A stretch of 64,000 nucleotides of DNA from Cynocephalus volans (lineage: Eukaryota > Chordata > Mammalia > Dermoptera > Cynocephalidae): positions 95,434,427 to 95,498,426 of the forward strand of contig NC_084472.1 of the NCBI RefSeq assembly GCF_027409185.1, given 5' to 3'. The notes under the pieces were generated by a model, which searched no databases, was not told where the DNA came from, and was given only the letters and a program-made list of their open reading frames with translations. This document shows, in pieces, positions 32,401 through 47,400 of this stretch. Made by a program: the position numbers and the translations under genes. Position 1 is the stretch's first letter; each line of letters opens with the position of its first letter.

Positions 32401-35400
32401 TAGTAGTGTAAGTGGTACAGTAGTATGACTTCTATTTGGATTATGTTTAGCCTGACTCTCTGATTTACTCTATTGGGTTTAATAATATACTCTCCAGAAC
32501 CTTATAAAGGGTAAAAAGTACTCAACTCCACTTAAGCTGATCACTTTTTATACGTACTACAGCTTTGGAACACTGTGAAAATTGCCTTCTATCCTTTTCT
32601 CAAATGATAACCCTTTAATTAGTTCTTTACCATTTCATTTGTTCCATGTTCTTTTTTTTTTTTTTAAGCTAATCATTAGAACATTGTTTTTTTAATAAGA
32701 TACTTTTGTGATCTCAGTACATGTGTAGGAGGTGACCTATCAGTGTCTCAGTTTTGGTAAAATTGGCAGTTTCCTTTTCTAGGAACATCTTTGTTTCAGT
32801 AACAACTGCTCTCTTAGTACATTCTCTGAGTGACTTTTTTTTCTTCACCCAGAGAGGGCTACTATAGTTTTACTACCAAGTTTTGCTACCATTTTCTAAT
32901 GTTATTGTCTTAGGAGGTGTTTGAGGAGAAGGACATAGTGAAAAAGGATATAGGTAGAAAAGGTCAGTGGGAAGATAAAACTGCATACCATGAACAGAAT
33001 CTTGGAAATTTTGAAGAAAGATGAGTGCCTAGACTACACGTGTCAGCCACTGTGCTAGGTACTGGGAGCATAGTGTTGAGGAAAGTTGTTCATGGCCTTT
33101 GTAACTTAGTGTTTCCATAACTCTTATGTCTGCTCTCTTGCTAAAGTCCCAGAATTAAAATTGTTAGATACTGATCGAAGTATGGGAATTCTCTCCAAAC
33201 AATGGAGATGAATGGATATATCATCTCCAACAATTGGAGATGATATGTCCATGAAATTCAAGGGGAATATTGATGACCTGTGAAGTGGGGGGGAAAAAAA
33301 AAAAACCAATCTGTGGGCAGAATTCCAACAACAAGTCTAAGTGGTTGAGAATGAATTTTTTTAAAATGTCATCAGTTTGGTGATTACATTAATTTTTGAC
33401 ATTTGAGAGAATCATTTTAATAGGGTATTAGAAATTATAGGGGACCTCAAATTCAATGGTAGTAGAAAAGAAGCTGATACTTTATTTAAGGAAAATGGTA
33501 AAAAGAAGGACGTATCATGAGTAGAAGGGACAGCAGAATCAAAGGAAGGGTGGTTTTTATTTTGTTTTACAGGTAATGTATGGGCATATTTGAAGGTTAA
33601 AGGGCAGTTTTAGGTAAGGAGTTGCAGACTGTTCAGGATAAGAATATATACTTGATAAGTCTTTTGAGAAGTTCCGTGGGATAGCATTTAAGGCATTGGT
33701 AACAATTAGGTTTGGTGATGAGGAGAGCTGTCTGTAAGCCTAAAAGAAAAAGGTCTTAAGAGAGATGAGTAGATGTAAAGGCAGGTATGTTGATCTGGTA
33801 TTTCTTTGTACAGCAAGTTTGGAGTGAAGCCATATGCTGAGATAAACAGGGGAAGGGTATTATTGGAAGCTTAGAGAAAGAGGTCTGAAACTTACCATCT
33901 TGTTCTAAGGAGACAATAAGATGATAAGTGTAAATAAAGATATGGCAAACCAAGTCTAAGGACAAGCTGTAATTGAACCTGTGAATTTTTAATTAGCCAG
34001 GTCTTTGCTGTTTTGATATAAATTTCTCCAGTTGTGCTTAAGAGCAAGAGTAGAAATTGTGGAAGAGGAATATTAAAACAATTGAAGTAAGAGACTTCAT
34101 AGTAAGTTAAGGGAGTTTTTTGATATTCCAAAAAATGTTATTGGTGTAAAAGAAATCTAAGGTGGGAGAAGGATAATAGAGGAAGAGAGAAGCTAGAATG
34201 ATTAAAACAAGAATGGATAAGTTTAATAATTTGAGACAAAGATGACTGAAGAATTTATGGTGTCAGAAGAAAAGTGGAAGTCTTTGATATTGCAAAATGT
34301 CTTGTCATTCATTCACTGTGTTGACAGAATTCAGGAAGTCACTGTTTTGGTGCTGGCTGTTGGAGATGAGTATTAAGTTATGAATGGTAAGATACTTTCT
34401 TAGATATGAAATGGAAGTTGCTGAGGATTGTAATCAAAAGATTACACAGAGAGTGAGAAGAAGTTTTAAAACCATGTAGAAAGTTGGACTTTGAGGAAGA
34501 CAGTAGTGATTATAGACAAATGGTTTGGAACATCAAATTGTGAGAGTTAGAGGAAAGATACCAGGCAATACCAAGACTAAAGAGAGTTGTGAATTTTCTT
34601 TCTTCCTGCCTACCATTTTTTCTGCCATTGAATTTGAGAATTGAATAATTTTTCAGGGAAAGATAGAAGGAATAAAGTTCTCTAGGAGAGTCATTTTACT
34701 TAGGTAGGTGAGGAGATGGAATTTGAAAATAGATTTGCACCATTGGGGTGGAATCTTATATCCAGTGGAACAGTTAATTTCATGAAGAAGAAGATGAACA
34801 GATATTCTGAATATTGTGTTGGTAGAGATTCTTATAAACTCTTTATTTGGGCTAGTTGGCTAGCTTATTATCTAATATTTGTAGGAAAGTGCCCAGTAGA
34901 AAAAAACCTTGGTTAGAGGTTTGATGCTGTTAGTAGAAAAGTAACTTAGTGAATACCAATGATTAGTACCTACAGTTGTATATGAAGGATGGCATATATT
35001 AAAATCCCTTGTGGTAAATGGCAAAGGCCATTATATATAGCCTAACATAATTTTTTAGCACACATAATCCTTTGCGATAGTTAAATTGAGAGTCTAGGTG
35101 GAATGAACTAGTAGGTGAGTAATGATAATAAATCAGGGTTTTTTTTTTTACCAGATTGTTCAGGCCTCACCTGTCATAAAACATTTTATCCCCAAGCAGT
35201 GTGTATTAGGAAGTGTAGACATTGCACCATAGCTTATTTTTGTAGACATCCTCTCTGCAATCATTTCTTCTATTCATCTTCAAACTTGTGTAGGGTTGAC
35301 TTCAAGGCAAGAGGTTTTCTTCTCAGTAAACTACATTTTTGTGCTTGAATCTATTTTATCAACTTGGGATGTACAGTATAAGTTGTACTTTGTACAGTTG

Positions 35401-38400
35401 CTTTAGATGTAAGCTTTGATCAAGTAAAAATACTCTGAATTTGGGGGAGGATGCTTATTTGAAGTTTTTAGTATCAGTTTAAATTCTGGATTTTTTTCTT
35501 TTATAAATGCACTTTTAATGATAGAACTTTTTAAAAAAAAATTTTAATGTGAAGAAATACAGATAACATAAAATGTACCATCTTAACCATTTTTAAGTGT
35601 ACAGTTGAACATTGTTATGTATATTCACATTGTTGTGCCTCCAGTCTCCAGAACATTTTCATCTTGCAAAACTGAATCTCTATACCCATTAAACTGAAAC
35701 TCTTCCATTTCTCCCTCCCCACCACCCCGGCAGCTACCTTCTGTCTCTTTGACTATTTTAAATAACTCATATAAGTGTATTCATACAGCATATGTCTTTT
35801 TATGAGAGGCTTATTTCACTTAGCTTAATGTCCTCAGGGTTCATCCATGTTGTAGAATGTGTCAGAATTTCCTTCCTTGTTAAGGCTGATTAATATTTGG
35901 ATTGCTTCTGCCTTTTGGCTCCTGTGAAAATGCTGCTATGCTCATGGATGTACAAATCTGTCTTTGAAACTCTGCTGTCAATTCTTCTGCATATATACCC
36001 AGAAGTGAAATCACTGGGTCATATGGTAATTCTGTTTTAAATTTTTGGAGGCATTACCATACTGTTTTCCATAGCAGTTGCACCATTTTACATTCCCACC
36101 AACAGCGCACACAAATTCCAATTTCTCCACATCCTTGCCAACATTTGTTATTTTCTGTTTTTTTAATAGCAGCTATCCTGATGGGTGTGAGGTGATATCT
36201 TATTGTGGTTTTATTTTGCATTTCCCTAACGATTAATGATGTTGAGCATCTTTTATATGCTTATTGGCCATGTGTCTGTCTTCTTTGGAGAAATGTCTTC
36301 AAGCCCTTTCCTGTTTTTTAATTGTCTTGGTTTTTTGTTGTTGTTATTGAGTTAGAAGTTCTTTATATATTCTGGATATTAACCCCTTACCAAATATATG
36401 ATTTGCAGATATTTCCTCCCATTCCATAAGTTGCTCTTGTACCCTGTTGATTGTGTCCTTTGATACACAGAAGGATAGAACTTTTTATTGGGTTATTTTC
36501 CAAGTACAACATTTAAGGTATTTTAAATAAAATGTAATGCTCTTAAATTTTCACCAAATTTACATTTCCGATTATCAGAATCTTGTCTTCACTGAATAGA
36601 GATAAAATAGATGTAGCATCAGTTATTCTCTGTATTTTTTAGTTTATCCTTATTCTGTTTTGAAGCTAGAAACTGGTTCATTTTAAAAGTTTTTTTCTGG
36701 TTCTCTGCTAAAGTGTTTAAAGAGGATGAGTTATATGATGGTTATTTATGGAAAATCTTCTTTTAGTTCTGAGAGCATCTAATATGGAGATCTTAGTTAA
36801 AGGTGGCTTTTATAAGAATTTTATTATCCTGACCTGGAATAGAAATTATCATGCATCTTGGTGTCCAAATACTTATTTGGTAACTACTTAGAGCTTTTGA
36901 GTTAGCAAAGATTATTTTGAAAATATTCTGCTTAAGAAAGGCCATTTATAGCCTGGGTCAGAATTTGTTTTTTTAAACTGACTTTGGGATTTGTCTCCTA
37001 AATGATCTAATCTAAGTGTTTCTAAGACTTCTAAAATACTTGGCTCAAGTGTCATTACTGTGAAATCCTAGAAGCCACACTGTAGAATGTATATTTAGTA
37101 TGCCAGCCATTTTACCAAATTTATTTTAGTTATGGGGAGGATCTCTGTAATTATTTGTGTACATTATTTTTCTCGTTATATAAAAGTAATATATTTTTAG
37201 GGCCGAGCCCGTGGCGCACTCGGGAGAGTGCGGCGCTGGGAGCGTAGCGACGCTCCCGCCGCGGGTTCTGATCCTATATAGGAATGGCCGGTGCACTCAC
37301 TGGCTGAGTACCGGTCATGAAAAAGACCAAAAAAAAAAAAAAAAGTAATATGTTTTTAAAGAAATTTGAAATATAGGTAAGCATAAAGGAGAATTAAAGA
37401 GTTATAATCTGATATCTTTTATATAAAAATAAAGTATTATGTACTATTCTCTGTTATTTCATACTGAGTATCTTTGTCCATATTGCATCTCTAAAATCTT
37501 TACATGTTGTTTATAATCTTTTTTTCATTGATTAGCTAGTATTTCTTTGTATGGTCTATTCTAGGACTGAAGTCAATTCATTATTGCTAAATGTTTTGAT
37601 TATTTCTAATTTTTCATTGTTACAAGCAGTAGTACAGTGGACTTCCTTTTAGTTAAATCTTCGAGTATTTCCATGAGTTTTATCCCTTATGATAAAAAAC
37701 TAGGAATATAATTACTGAGTCAAAAGTTATTCAAAATGTAATATCCTCCTGATATAAAATTTAATAGTCTCATGATATTATTATCCTCCAGAAAGATTAT
37801 AATAATTTATAGGTTCACCAGCAGTACACAAGATCTCGAAAGAGACAAATGGTCATTATAATGAGCATTTGCAAATTTCCCTTAATTTCCATAGTTCTAA
37901 ATGCCTCAGTGTTAGTTTTTATACTTTATACAAATCAAATGTTTCATGTCATTAACATAATAGGAAAAGATTGGTTAAAGACATGTCATTGTCTGAATGT
38001 GATTTTTGAAAACTCATAGAAAGGAGAGGTTATAAGAAATTTAAATGCTGTCAGTTCTCATTTATCTAGAATGTAAATATTCAAAAAAGTTAGAATGAGT
38101 AAATAATGTAATTTTCTACTCCTTCCCCCCCACCCCCCTTTTGCAGTAGACAGGTAGGGGCAATCTATAAAGATTTAGCCCAGTCTTGGACACTTTTTCC
38201 ACCTTTAGTATTTTATAATAATAACCAAAGTTTTGTTTTTTTTTTAATGTTGATGTACAATATGCATATAGAAAAGCATGCATATCATAGATGTTAAGCT
38301 CACCCTTTTTTTTTTTTTACAAGTGTGACATCTTGAAACTAGCAGTCTGATTGAGGAATAGAACTCCTTTTCACTAATGTTCATTTTACTAACTCAAATT

Positions 38401-41400
38401 TTTTTTTAAAGGGAAAACAAAAAAATTGATCATTTTATGAACATAGAGGACAAATTTTAAAATGTATGTTTATAGGGTGTATTATATTTTATAGTTTTGA
38501 ATATTGGTAAATCCTTTTTTGGAGACATCGCTGAACAAACTAAAAATATATAAAGTGAAAATCCTGTTTCCCAACCAAACACAATAGTGTTTTAAATCGT
38601 TAATGTTCTTCGGCTTGTGTAGGAATACCAGCTTCTATTTTCCTACTCTCTTTAGGATTCCTCAAATTCAAAACTTTTTTACAACCGTCCCCGACATTCA
38701 CCTTGAATCTCTTTTTATTTCTACTGTGATGTATTATACATTTGGCATTTTTAAGTTCTACAAAGTTATTGCATGGCATGTTCCTTTGATTTTGATATGA
38801 AGGTCCTCATACCTGAATTAGCTTCATTCTTTTCCTTAGTTACAGTTCTTAATTGTATATAGCTTTATGTGATGTTTGATGATAATGGTGATGATGGAGT
38901 TGTGAGGAATAGCTGTAGGTCAAAGTAACCATGTACTGATTTATGTAGTTTGTGTCAGGCACTGTGGTAAGTGCTTTGAAGTCCTTTTTAATGTTTTTTT
39001 TTTTTTTCTTTTTTCAAAAATCTGTAAGACACTTGGGCTTCTCTTAATATAAATCTTCATCCACTGTTTAGGTTATTTTATTAGAAGTAGAGACCTAAAT
39101 CCAAAGATTTGAATATTTTTAATCTTCATTTATTTAAGCAAAGGATGGGGATATTTTCAAGGTTCTTGATATGTTTTATATGCACACACATGTATACAGG
39201 TCGAGCATTCCTAATCTGAAAATCAGAAATCCTCCAAAATCTGAAACTTTTTGAGTGCCAACATTGTGCTCTAAAGGATATGCTCATTGGAGCATTTTTG
39301 ATTTTCAGATTAAATATGTTCAACCGGTATCTGTTCTACAAATATTCCATAATCTGAAAAAGTCTAAAATTCAAAACATTCTGGTCCTAAGCATTTCAGG
39401 TAAGGAATATCCAGCTTGTATATACATATTGAGAAAGAGAGATGGAGATGGGATTAAGGTTGTTTTCTGGAAAATTACGCTCATTTACAGCTTGATGAAA
39501 ATTATTATCTTGTTTCATCCATCCAAATATCAAATATTAGCATTTTTGAAAAGTTTGCTATTTTGACTTGTGAGAATGTTTTGTTTTTATTTGCCCCCAC
39601 CCCTTTTTTTGATAACTAGTGAAGTTGCTAATTTTTTTCAAGTTTACAAATCATTTTCTTTTCTCTTGTTGTCTTTCATAGCCTTTGCAGATTTTGGGGG
39701 CATCTTTCTGTTCTTAGTGGCTTCAGTTCATTGAACATTAAGTTTATTAATCATCTGTTTATTTGTGGCAATCTGTATTCTAGTTTATTTGCCTTTTAAT
39801 TATGATTTTCAGCATAAGTTTAAATATATCTTTAAAGATAGTTCATATCTTTAAGAAGGCTAATTTTCTTTATAAAGAGAAGTGTATGAGCATAAGCAAC
39901 TTGTTGAAAAATTACTTTATAGACCCTTTGATGGATGTCTGTGTGTTGAGCCAAGGACTAGTTTGAGGTTGGAGAATTTCCAAATTGTAAAAGTTTTAAC
40001 CCATGTGTTTAGAAATGTGAATTCATATAGTAGGCTAAGTTTATATTTATGGAAAGAGCTAATATCAATGCATTAACCTACTTTAGTGTACCTAGTTGAG
40101 TTAGTTTCTGTTGTAGGGTATCATCTGAGAAAGATAGCCATGCGTCTGTTTTTTGGAAAGCCTTTTATAGAGCTTTGTATATGGTTTTTGTTCATGTTCA
40201 GTTGTTATAACTAGATATTTTGCTACCTTAAACTTTAGTAATTAATTAAACTTTAGGATTGGTAGAGATCCCATTATTGCTCGTTACTTTTATGAACAGA
40301 TTGAATCATAAAAGCAATTCTTAAATGAGGGTACTTCAAAAAGTTTGTGAAAAGATGCAATTAAAAGATAATATGAGTCTTTCCCTGAACTTTTTGAAGA
40401 CCCTTCATATTTTGATTGACCAATATTTTAATTACTTTTTTGAGGTTAGCATATTTTAATATTATTTTCCTTCATTTGCTAGGATTTTTGTGGGCAGGGA
40501 AGGCAGAGTGGAAAGGTTTAAAAACTTGAAATGGATACTATTGGATGGGGTCAGTCTATTGATGTGGAGAATTGAGTTAACAATTGTGAAGTTTTTCTTA
40601 CTATAGGAAGTTTTTTTCATCCTTTTTGGTGATTTAGCCTACGTGCATGGGGTTCCCAACTTTCTTTTTCTTATGATTTGGTTATTGCAAAGCATGAGAT
40701 TGGTTCCAAATTATAAAATATTCAGTCCCATGAAATTTAGATGAGAGTACATGAATTTATCTGAATTGAGCTATGTGAACTGTGCAGAAAAAAAGGAATA
40801 TTTTATACACATATCTTTATTTACAAACTTACTTGATTTTAAAATACCTCAGGTACTCATCCAGGGGATTTGTACTCTCTCCTGGAGATTGTGATTCAAT
40901 AGGTCTGGGACTTCAGTGGGCTCTGGAAATCCATATTTTTGGTAAGCTCTCTGGGTGATTGTTGTCATTGGGCTAATTTGGAAAGTACTTAACTAAATAA
41001 TGCAACACTCACTATTCTACCTCATTCATATATTTGAACAAAATATACAAAAATCATTGCTTTTTTGAAGCTTACATTCTGATTGGGAGAGAGATGACAA
41101 ACTAAAATAAAAGTAAATTGAGCATATGGCCAAGAATAATGTAAGCCTGGAGAAGAATCTGTTATACATTTGGTTGGTTATAGTTGCTAAAGCATGCCTA
41201 AATGTGAACGTAGGGACCTGATGAATGAGATTTTCTCTAATTTTTTAAGGTACGTATTTTCAGGTAGCAAAGCCAATAATACCTATTGTTTAAATGAAAA
41301 GACTTTTATGGTATTGGGTTTATTCAGAAATTTTCCCTAAAAGATTTTCCAGGGGAAATTTTGACTTAAAATGATTGTTGCAATTCCCCTCTGTTTTTAA

Positions 41401-44400
41401 ATATTTCAGTTGTTAGCTTTGTTATTTTTCAGACATTTAGAAGCAAATTGATTTCCAGAGGATAAACCATAAGAGTACTTGTTGGCCCAAGTGAAGTATT
41501 CCTTTTGGTTTAATTAGTTTTGCTACAGCTTTTCACTGAAATTTCTTTTGCTAAATGGTAGAACCAGTATTATCGTAATTTAAAAAGCAAAAGAATAGTT
41601 AAATGGCAAATTCACAAAGTACTTTTTCACTTATTCTCAAAAACATATATCTGCATTTTGATAGATTTTAATTTAATATTTTAATATTTGAATACCCATG
41701 TATTTGTGCTTGGAAATTAGAGATGGTTTTCTTTTTGTTGTAAGTGAAATCTTGAAAGATTGGCTTATTTAGATTTCCTGGCTTGATTTTAGAAGGCAAT
41801 CTTCTAGGCTTAGGATTCTTAGAAGAAATTATTGTTGTTATAGCAGAGTCCTTAATTTTAAATAGTTTACTTTTTGGAGCCATTTGAATGGCTTATAATT
41901 TGTGAGAGGAGGAATCTCCTTTTTGTTTATGATGGAATGTAGTTTAACTCTGCCACATGAAATGTTTTCCACTTGGTCTCCTTCCTGGTGCTGCTGTAAA
42001 CATGGGAGATGGGCTAGACCCTCACAGCTGTGGGTGCAGCGCCACCTGGCAGCATTAAAATGGCTGCCGAGACTGAGAGCCCCTGAAAGGAACGTGGTTA
42101 TCACTCTGTGGTGGTAGCCCCTGGTGAGTAGAAGACCATTTTTTCAGACCCAGTTAAATTTATTTAACATGTGAAGTTAACGAAATTGAATTTATAGTAA
42201 AGACTAAAAGCCTTACCATTGGACTGTTTGAACACTGTTCTAAAAAACTGACCCTTATATTTAAATTGTATTTTCCTTACGTATATGTAAAGCCTTGGAA
42301 TAGCTGGATCCTATTCTGTGTTCTGTCTTGTTACTGGCACTGTAGTTGAAGATGTGAGTGGAAGAAAAACTGTCTGAAATAATGTCACTTTTCAATGTTG
42401 TCTTTCTCTTTCTCCTGCTAGGGAGGACATGTATGCCCAGGACTCTATAGAGCTACTAACAACATCTGGTATCCAGTTTAAAAAGCACGAGGAGGAAGGA
42501 ATTGAGACCCAGTACTTTGCAGAACTTCTTATGACTTCAGGAGTGGTCCTTTGTGAAGGGGTCAAATGGTTGTCATTTCATAGGTAAAAAGATTGCATTG
42601 AAAATGGCATTGGTGGGCCGAGCCCGTGGCGCACTCGGGAGAGTGCAGCGCTGGGAGGGCGGCGACACTCCCGCCGCTGCTGCCGCGGGTTCAGATCCTA
42701 TATAGGAATGGCCGGTGCACTCACTGGCTGAGTGCCGGTCACGAAAAAGACAAAAAAAAAAAAAAAAGAAAGAAAATGGCATTGGTGGTTCATTTTCCTA
42801 CCTGCTTCACACTTGCTTGGGTCACTATATCAGCATTTTCAGGCTTACTTCTAAAAAGAATTTACTGTCATATCTGTCTCCTAAACTCTTATGAGACTAA
42901 TGTTGGTCTGCTGAAAGGTTATTTCGTGATATGGTACCCATTTTAGTCTGTGAGAGGCAGTGTCACGTAATGGAAAGAGTATACACTAGAAAAACAAAAA
43001 GACCTTGGTTTAAATCCAGCAGTGCCATTTGGAATCAGTGCTACCTAGGCTTATTTAATATTTCTAAGCCTTGGTTTTTATGTTCTGCAAGGGAAACCAT
43101 TCATTTAAAAAGTATTGAGTATTTCCCGTATACCAGGCACTGTGGTAAGACTCTTGAAATTAACCCGAACAAAACAGGCTAAACTCCCTGTCCTTGTGGA
43201 ATTTACATTCAGGTGGGGGTAGGCAGAAAATTTTTTTAAATGATGAAATTTACATTGTGGTTGGTAGTGATAAGTGCTACTGAGAAAAATGAAACAGCAA
43301 AGAGAATGCTAGAGGTGGGTGTGTGGGTGGATTTTAATTTTTTAAAATAGAGTGATAGGAAAGGCATTCCTTAGAAAAAATATCTTGCAGACTCGTTAAT
43401 GGTCAGTAGTAACATCTATAAAGCATCCAACAAAGTGCTTTATATAGTAAATTCTCAATAAGTGGTTTTAATTATTATTATGAAATAAAACTAGATCATT
43501 TAAGAGAATTTCTAGAAAGGAAATTAGTTTCGTTTTGTAAAAATAGATTTCCAAATATGAGAAACAGTTTTCCTATCTAAGTAAACTGAACTGGCAATTC
43601 AAGGACTTGAATTGTAGTGGCTTGTTGGTGGTATAAATGTGTATGTTGATATCTTTGAATTGTTAAAGTGACAAGTTCTTAGCACCGTCTGTAAAATGAC
43701 AGCATTTTCTCATTACAGTTGCAAATACGTTTTCTCTGTTCTTGAGTGCACTTTTTTTTTTTTTTTTTTTTTTGGTCGATTCCTTTTGCTTATGGAGTGA
43801 CTTGTTTGGATTCTGTATCAGAGTAATGTTTTTTTCATTCCTTTGGTATTTATGTGTCCCACTTCTGTATTCTTTTAACTCTTTTATAGTGGTTATGACT
43901 TTGGCTATTTAATCAAAATCCTGACCAACTCTAACTTACCTGAAGAAGAACTTGACTTCTTTGAGATCCTTCGGTTATTTTTTCCTGTTATTTATGATGT
44001 GAAGTACCTCATGAAGAGCTGCAAAAATCTCAAGGTAAGTTTTCTGGCGACATTATCTACAGTCAGCACACTATTCAGACCAAGTCATTGACCTAAGATC
44101 CTAGGCTGGCGTGTTGTTTTAAGCCATATTTTTGAGTTTTATATTAAAGGCAGTCATATAATCTGGTCATGTGATGCTTTTTCTTGCATACATAGTAATT
44201 TATGGGAAATCCGTTTTTAAAGCTTCAATATATCTTGGCAGAGTAAGTTTTCACCAAAATTCAAGCTAAGGGTCAAATTTTTGCCATTGCTTGCCAGAGT
44301 GAAAATCATGAACCAGAACAGAAATGTGAAGACTGACTAGTAAGGCTCTCCTGTGCACAGAAGGGCAAGTTCTCACTCTCCCAGTGCACACAGAATCTAG

Positions 44401-47400
44401 CCATCTGAGGTAAAATCTGAGGTGGCCAGCGACATGCAGATGTATTCAGTAGTATGGCAAAAAGAATTTTCCCCTTCAGTTTATCTTGGCTAGAGATTAT
44501 TTTGTCAGTTTGAGTCATAGGATAATGTTCATAGGAGTAAATGACATAACCAAAAGATTTTTTCTTTTCCTGGCCAAAAGATGTCAGCTTGTTAGGGATA
44601 AGTGATGTAGTAAATATGTAGGTCCCACCTAGACAGGAGCTTTCATTCTAACCCTGCTTGACATGTGTGTAATAATTTTTTACTTCTGAACATTAATTCC
44701 TTCAAAAGGAAAGTTTCTTTGATATGGAAAAGTTCTCCTTCACTTTGAGAACAAATTCACCTGTGGTAGAGCAGACCCCTGGGAATATAATGGTTTTATT
44801 TTTTTAAGTGTATGTATTTAAAAAAAGAAACAAAAACACATTTAAGTAATGTGGTTGCTTTATAGAATGTGCATTGTCTCTTTCTTCAGTGAAACCAACG
44901 TTGATCAAGTTTTCTCCTTACTAGGTTTTAGAAGTGCAAGTAAAATTACACTTTTAAGAGATAGTAAGGACTTTAAGGGCTTTGCTTTTAAGCAGAAAAA
45001 AACATAGGAATTGAATAAGGAAACTTTTGCTTTTAACAAATGAACTGGAAATTTTAAGAGAAGCAGTTTTTTGGCTAAAGTTTACCAGTAATACAGGATA
45101 TGATCAGCACATAACTGGGGAGATTTTAAAGATTACTTTGTAGCACCTGAGAGCAGCAGAATTATACATGTTTTGAGGAGACTTTGAGCAAGAGGAGTTG
45201 CAGTAGGATATCCTTACTACTCTAAAAACTCGGCCCATCCCTGAATGTATAACATACTGAGAATCCAAGGGCTACATGTTTTAATCTGGCTTTGGAATTG
45301 TTTTTTACAATTGACTTGTACAGTGACAGTTTTCAGTAACAGAAGGTCAAATTATTGCTCATTATGTGTATGTTATTGGGAAATTTCTAAGTATATAAGA
45401 TATTCTAAAGATGTCCTGAGTGAGCTGCTGTGTTAAAATTTAGGTTAATGACAAAGGTGCTTTTTGACCTATAGTCAAGCATACTGTTCTGTTCTATTTT
45501 GTTCTCCTAAGCAGCTGCTTATGATACCTAATCCTCATAATATTTTTAGCACAGAAGCAACTGCAGTGCAAAGCCCTGTCTCGAGCTGTGATACAGAGAA
45601 GGGCTAGTTTGCTAGTAGAGGCATTAACAAATTAGAGAGGGATTTCTTTTTGTTAGTGATATTTGTTTCTTTCTTCCCCTACCATTCTCCCCTCTCTTTA
45701 TTCTCTCCCTGCCTCTTTTCCTTCTTTCTTTCCTTCTCTCCTTAATTCTCTTTCCCTTACTTTCTTTCACTCTCATATTTACCTGTCAAATGCCTTAAAA
45801 CATATGACGATACATTTTCCCAATTAGGATCTTATTTTCTGTTAAATTACAAACTTCTCCCTCATTCAACAAATACATTTGTAATTCACATTCTGGTTTT
45901 TTTCCCTGATCTTCATAAGGTTTGTCTTTACTTACTAAAGTTCATTCATATTTTGGTCAGTGTCTAAGTTTGTAATTTGTGAATTCAGGCATTGCAGTGT
46001 TTCCTTTCTTTGACCTGCAATTTTTATTCCTTCTAGGGTGGATTACAGGAAGTTGCTGAACAGTTAGAGCTGGAACGAATAGGACCACAACATCAGGCAG
46101 GATCTGATTCATTGCTCACAGGGATGGCCTTTTTCAAAATGAGAGAAGTATGAAGACATTAGTGTCTTTTTCTCAATTCTTAGGTTGAGAACATTAAATA
46201 TCTTAAGATAAAAGTTTTTGGGCAGTAAGTACCTACTAAGTAAAATGTAATTTAGAGGTACCATATAAGTCATATCCACCACACTTGACTGAGAGTGTTC
46301 AAAAAGAAGGCACCTTGAAATGTAGTTCAAAAGGAAATGGAAGAATAAGTTCTTCATAGAATAAAAAATTTTAAAATTTTAAAAACCTTAGGAATCACAT
46401 AAGTCCAACCACATTACTTTCTTAGGTGACGAACAGGCCAGAAGCTAGTAACTTTTATCCAGGGTCAAGCACATTACTAGTGAGAGAACTCAAGTTCTTT
46501 CTGTAGACTGTGTCAGTGCTGCTTCTACCAAGTCAAGGAATCCATACGTTAGGTTCCCCTAGTGTGGCCTTCTGTTAGGCTTTAAACTGGTGGTAAAAAC
46601 ATTATTTGCTCCTGCCATTCTTCACTGCTTTGAAGATTTTATAGAGTAGGACTCGTACTTTTTTTTTACTAGATTGAGTCTTATAAAGGGGTTTTGGATT
46701 CTGAAGGAGTAAATAAACCTGAAGTAGCAATTGAATCAAAAACCATTCTGGGTAGATTTTCCTTAAGTGGCAAAAGGCAGAGATCAGTTCCTCACTTATA
46801 AAAAAGTATGACAGAATGAAATTTAACGAACTCAAGTCTACTGTTAGGTTATCTAATTAAGTGATATACACAGGTATATCTCACTGTAGGTAAACACAAA
46901 AGAAAATCAGCTGTGTAAAAACAAATAGGATGGACTTTGCCTATAAAAAAGTTTTCCATTTTGCAAAATAATTGCTCTGGAATTCTTTTGACTATATATT
47001 CTCTTAGACATTAAAGAATTGACAGGAAATTTAAAACTTTTCGTAGAAATATATTAATATTAAAAAGCATTGAAACTGTTTTGCCAAGTAGTACTGATCT
47101 GAACAATCTTCTGATTGATTCAGAAGTGATTTGTACTGTCCGTTCAAAAGAAGTAAATATTTTGTACTACTTCTCAGTGCTTCTTTAGAGTATTAAAACA
47201 ACTTTTTGGATTTTTCAGGTTTATATTTTAAAAGTGCCTTACTGGTTTAATCGTGGATTTCTGACACTAATTCATTATCTTTATTTTTCTTGGCTTCTTC
47301 AAGGACAGTAATCTAGTGTAAATGTTCAGTTTTTTCTGACCATGACATGTTTAGGGTTTGATTATTTTTAGCCAGTTCAGCCTTGCACATAGATTCAAAG

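Noticed and set aside
33219..33246. Inverted repeat in CNOT7 intron 3 as a small-RNA hairpin
   Set aside because: The arms are only about 12 bp with a very short loop; too small for a microRNA precursor.
42626..42946. 106-codon open frame on plus next to CNOT7 exon 4
   Set aside because: Its first half is the SINE sequence; the same peptide appears in reverse-strand SINE frames elsewhere (954, 6886, 18616).
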